From the NCBI RefSeq assembly GCF_006874585.1, contig NZ_CP029761.1, positions 3,746,001 to 3,810,000 on the forward strand: 64,000 nt of DNA. The letters run 5' to 3'. The translations under genes and the position numbers were made by a program. Source of the DNA: Sphingomonas sp. IC081 (GTDB lineage Bacteria; Pseudomonadota; Alphaproteobacteria; Sphingomonadales; Sphingomonadaceae). Below the pieces are notes generated by a model that was given only the letters and a program-made list of their open reading frames with translations, searched no databases and was not told the DNA's origin. This document shows, in pieces, positions 62,365-64,000 of this stretch (positions are counted from its first letter, which is position 1; the number at the start of each line of letters is the position of its first letter).

Positions 62365-63737
62365 CTGCCGCCTCCGGCGGCGCGGCTGGCGATCACGCCG
62401 GACAGCGGCGTCACCACGTTGCGGCCGATCTCGATGCCGGCCTCGCGCAGCGAGGCCAGCCGGTAGCGCAAGGTGCGTTCGGAAATGCCCAGCGCGCGGG
62501 CGGCGCGCACGCGGCTGCCGCCGCAGGCTTCCAGCGTCTCGACGATGGCGCGGGCCTCGGAGATCTGGACGATGCTGGAGAGGCGGCGCGGGCCCGCGTC
62601 GTCGTCGGCGATGAGCGGCACGCCGGGGATGAAGGCGCCGGGGATGGAGGCACCGGGGATGGATGCGCCGGGCAGGGCGGCGCCGAGCAGGCGGGCCGGG
62701 CAGTCGAACACGATGTGTTCGGGGGTGATCATTGGCCGTCCGTGGGCGAGCAGCAGCGCGCGGCGCATGACGTTTTCCAGTTCGCGCACGTTGCCGGGCC
62801 AGGCATGGAGCTTGAGCATCGCGATCGCGCAGTCGGACAGGCACGGCACCCGCGCCGGATCGGGGGCATGGCGCAGGGCCATCGCGAAGGCGAGCGGGGC
62901 GATGTCGTCGGGCCGCTCGCGCAGCGAATCGAGCATCAGCGGGAAGACGTTGAGCCGGTAGTAGAGGTCGGCGCGGAAGCGCCCTTCGGCCACTTCGGTG
63001 GGCAGGTCGCGGTTGGCGCAGGCGATCACCCGGATGTCGACCTTGATCGGCCGGGTCGACCCGATCGGCACCACTTCCTGTTCCTGCAGCGCGCGCAGCA
63101 GCTTGGCCTGGAGCGGCAGCGGCATCTCGGCGATCTCGTCGAGCAGCAGGGTGCCGCCGTCGGCCGCGCGCATGAAGCCCTCGCTCGACTGGGTGGCGCC
63201 GGTGAAGGCGCCCTTCTGGTGGCCGAACAGCATGGCCTCCAGCATGGTTTCGGGCATCGCCGCGCAGTTGACCGCGATGAACGGCCCGCCCGCACGGCTG
63301 CTGCGGGCATGGATGAAGCGGCTGAGCACTTCCTTGCCGGTGCCGGTGGGGCCGTTGATGAGCACCGGGATGTCGCTCGCCGCCAGGCGGCTGGCGAGGG
63401 CAAAGATCGAGAGGCTGGCCGGATCGGCGGCGATCGGCGCCTCGGGGCCGGACATCGCCGCCAGCAGCATCGCCAGCGAGGCCTCGCTCACCGGGTCGGC
63501 ATAAGTCACGGCGATGGCGCCGGATGCCGCGCGCGACAAGGCGGGGGCCTGTCCCCGTGTCAGGCGGACCTGACGGGCACCGGAGGCCATTGCCGCCTCG
63601 CGGTGGCCGGTGCCTGTCGCGGCGTCGCTCAGGACAACGCCGTCCGGGTCCAGCAGCGAGGCCGTGATGATCGCCGCACGGCGTGCCAGAGGGCCGTGGC
63701 GACGCTCGAATTCGGTGTCGAAAGCCTGTTCGGCCAT
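62361..63737 (-). CDS. Sigma-54-dependent flagellar activator (FlbD/FleQ type)
   Basis: A 458-residue bacterial enhancer-binding protein. The AAA+ domain has Walker A GPTGTGKE at 129-136, the sigma-54 contact loop GAFTGA at 176-181 and Walker B LLLDEIAEM at about 197-205. The C-terminal helix-turn-helix is AIVETLEACGGSRVRAARALGISERTLRYRLASLREAG. The first ~105 residues are not a clear response-regulator receiver. Between the AAA+ and DNA-binding parts is a tandem PGASIPGASIPGAFIPG linker encoded by 15-bp repeats. Its stop overlaps fliE, so it heads the flagellar operon and probably controls its own and other class genes. Confidence 0.9.
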   Translation of the reverse strand: MAEQAFDTEFERRHGPLARRAAIITASLLDPDGVVLSDAATGTGHREAAMASGARQVRLTRGQAPALSRAASGAIAVTYADPVSEASLAMLLAAMSGPEAPIAADPASLSIFALASRLAASDIPVLINGPTGTGKEVLSRFIHARSSRAGGPFIAVNCAAMPETMLEAMLFGHQKGAFTGATQSSEGFMRAADGGTLLLDEIAEMPLPLQAKLLRALQEQEVVPIGSTRPIKVDIRVIACANRDLPTEVAEGRFRADLYYRLNVFPLMLDSLRERPDDIAPLAFAMALRHAPDPARVPCLSDCAIAMLKLHAWPGNVRELENVMRRALLLAHGRPMITPEHIVFDCPARLLGAALPGASIPGASIPGAFIPGVPLIADDDAGPRRLSSIVQISEARAIVETLEACGGSRVRAARALGISERTLRYRLASLREAGIEIGRNVVTPLSGVIASRAAGGGR

Positions 63738-64000
63738 GTCTCCGGTTTCCCCATGGAATTAATGTTCTTCCAAGGGATGGTATGGGTCCCAAACGGCGAA
63801 CCCTTCGAAAATTTAAGTCCCCGTAGCCCCCCGTAGTTTTGCCCCGCGAAGCGGCGGGATCGCCGGTCTTTTTGCCGGCCTGCGGCAAGCATCCGGCAAG
63901 CAGGCGGCTTAATTTTGCCGGTCGCTTGCCGGTCTAGGGTCCGACAGCCGTGCCGGATGGGCCGGCATCAGGGCTGTTTCAAACTTCGGGACACGCAACG
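63738..64000 (-). promoter_or_regulatory. Upstream region of the flagellar activator with repeated TTGCCGG/CCGGCAA motifs
   Basis: The 260 bases upstream of the activator hold TTGCCG-N5-CGGCAA at 63872-63888, CCGGCAA at 63893-63899, TTGCCGG at 63915-63921 and 63926-63932, and further GCCGG elements to 63967. I did not find a good sigma-54 promoter (GG-N10-GC). The dyads may be binding sites of the activator itself. No other gene is visible here. Confidence 0.5.

Noticed and set aside
63738-64000. Sigma-54 promoter upstream of the activator
   Set aside because: No site with the GG-N10-GC spacing and TGGC/TTGC surroundings was found on the correct strand.

Overview
The window is high-GC DNA from an alphaproteobacterium, most likely a sphingomonad close to Novosphingobium. 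The reasons are the order hisS-prfA-prmC-DUF4167, the M61 peptidase and aspartic protease of the types common there, and the dispersed palindromic intergenic repeats. The species cannot be named from the sequence alone.

Layout. 1-16.7 kb is core housekeeping. It holds the 3' end of rpoC and its terminator, a PAS-GGDEF-EAL-PilZ cyclic-di-GMP protein, and a leftward block: aspartic protease, membrane protein, ispG, metK, lnt, a DUF4167 protein, prmC, prfA and hisS. A secreted M61 peptidase and ppa then run rightward. 16.7-28.5 kb is mosaic accessory metabolism: an SDR, an aldehyde dehydrogenase, degraded gene remnants, DUF2889, a fused indolepyruvate ferredoxin oxidoreductase and a tightly overlapped SDR/SnoaL-like/LLM cassette. 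It also carries dispersed intergenic repeats and a 262-bp MITE-like element. 28.5-43.3 kb is acyl-CoA catabolism. It holds a LysR gene divergent from a biotin-dependent acyl-CoA carboxylase operon with a MaoC hydratase, and an IclR gene divergent from an acyl-CoA ligase, a two-hot-dog dehydratase, a CaiB/BaiF CoA-transferase and an MFE-2-like SDR. A TetR gene divergent from an alpha/beta hydrolase follows. 43.9-45.9 kb is a gene-poor stretch around a lone NYN-domain gene of different base composition.

45.9-64 kb is a leftward flagellar locus: a LuxR-type regulator, fliS, fliD, a flavin hydroxylase and flhB, with fliR to fliE and a sigma-54 activator further upstream. The genes from the activator to fliR mostly overlap or abut. 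The order fliEFGHIJKLMNOPQR is the enterobacterial one. Several components are unusual: FliM lacks the CheY-binding motif, FliH is short, and FliN, FliK and the activator carry in-frame tandem repeats.

How the genes work together. The leftward core block couples translation termination (hisS, prfA, prmC), SAM supply (metK, with a palindromic operator) and lipoprotein and isoprenoid synthesis. The 28-43 kb genes supply CoA activation, CoA transfer, biotin-dependent carboxylation, hydration and dehydrogenation, which is the set needed to break down a branched or carboxylated acyl-CoA. The substrate is not evident. The flagellar genes encode basal body, motor switch, export apparatus and filament cap; flhA and flagellin lie outside the window.
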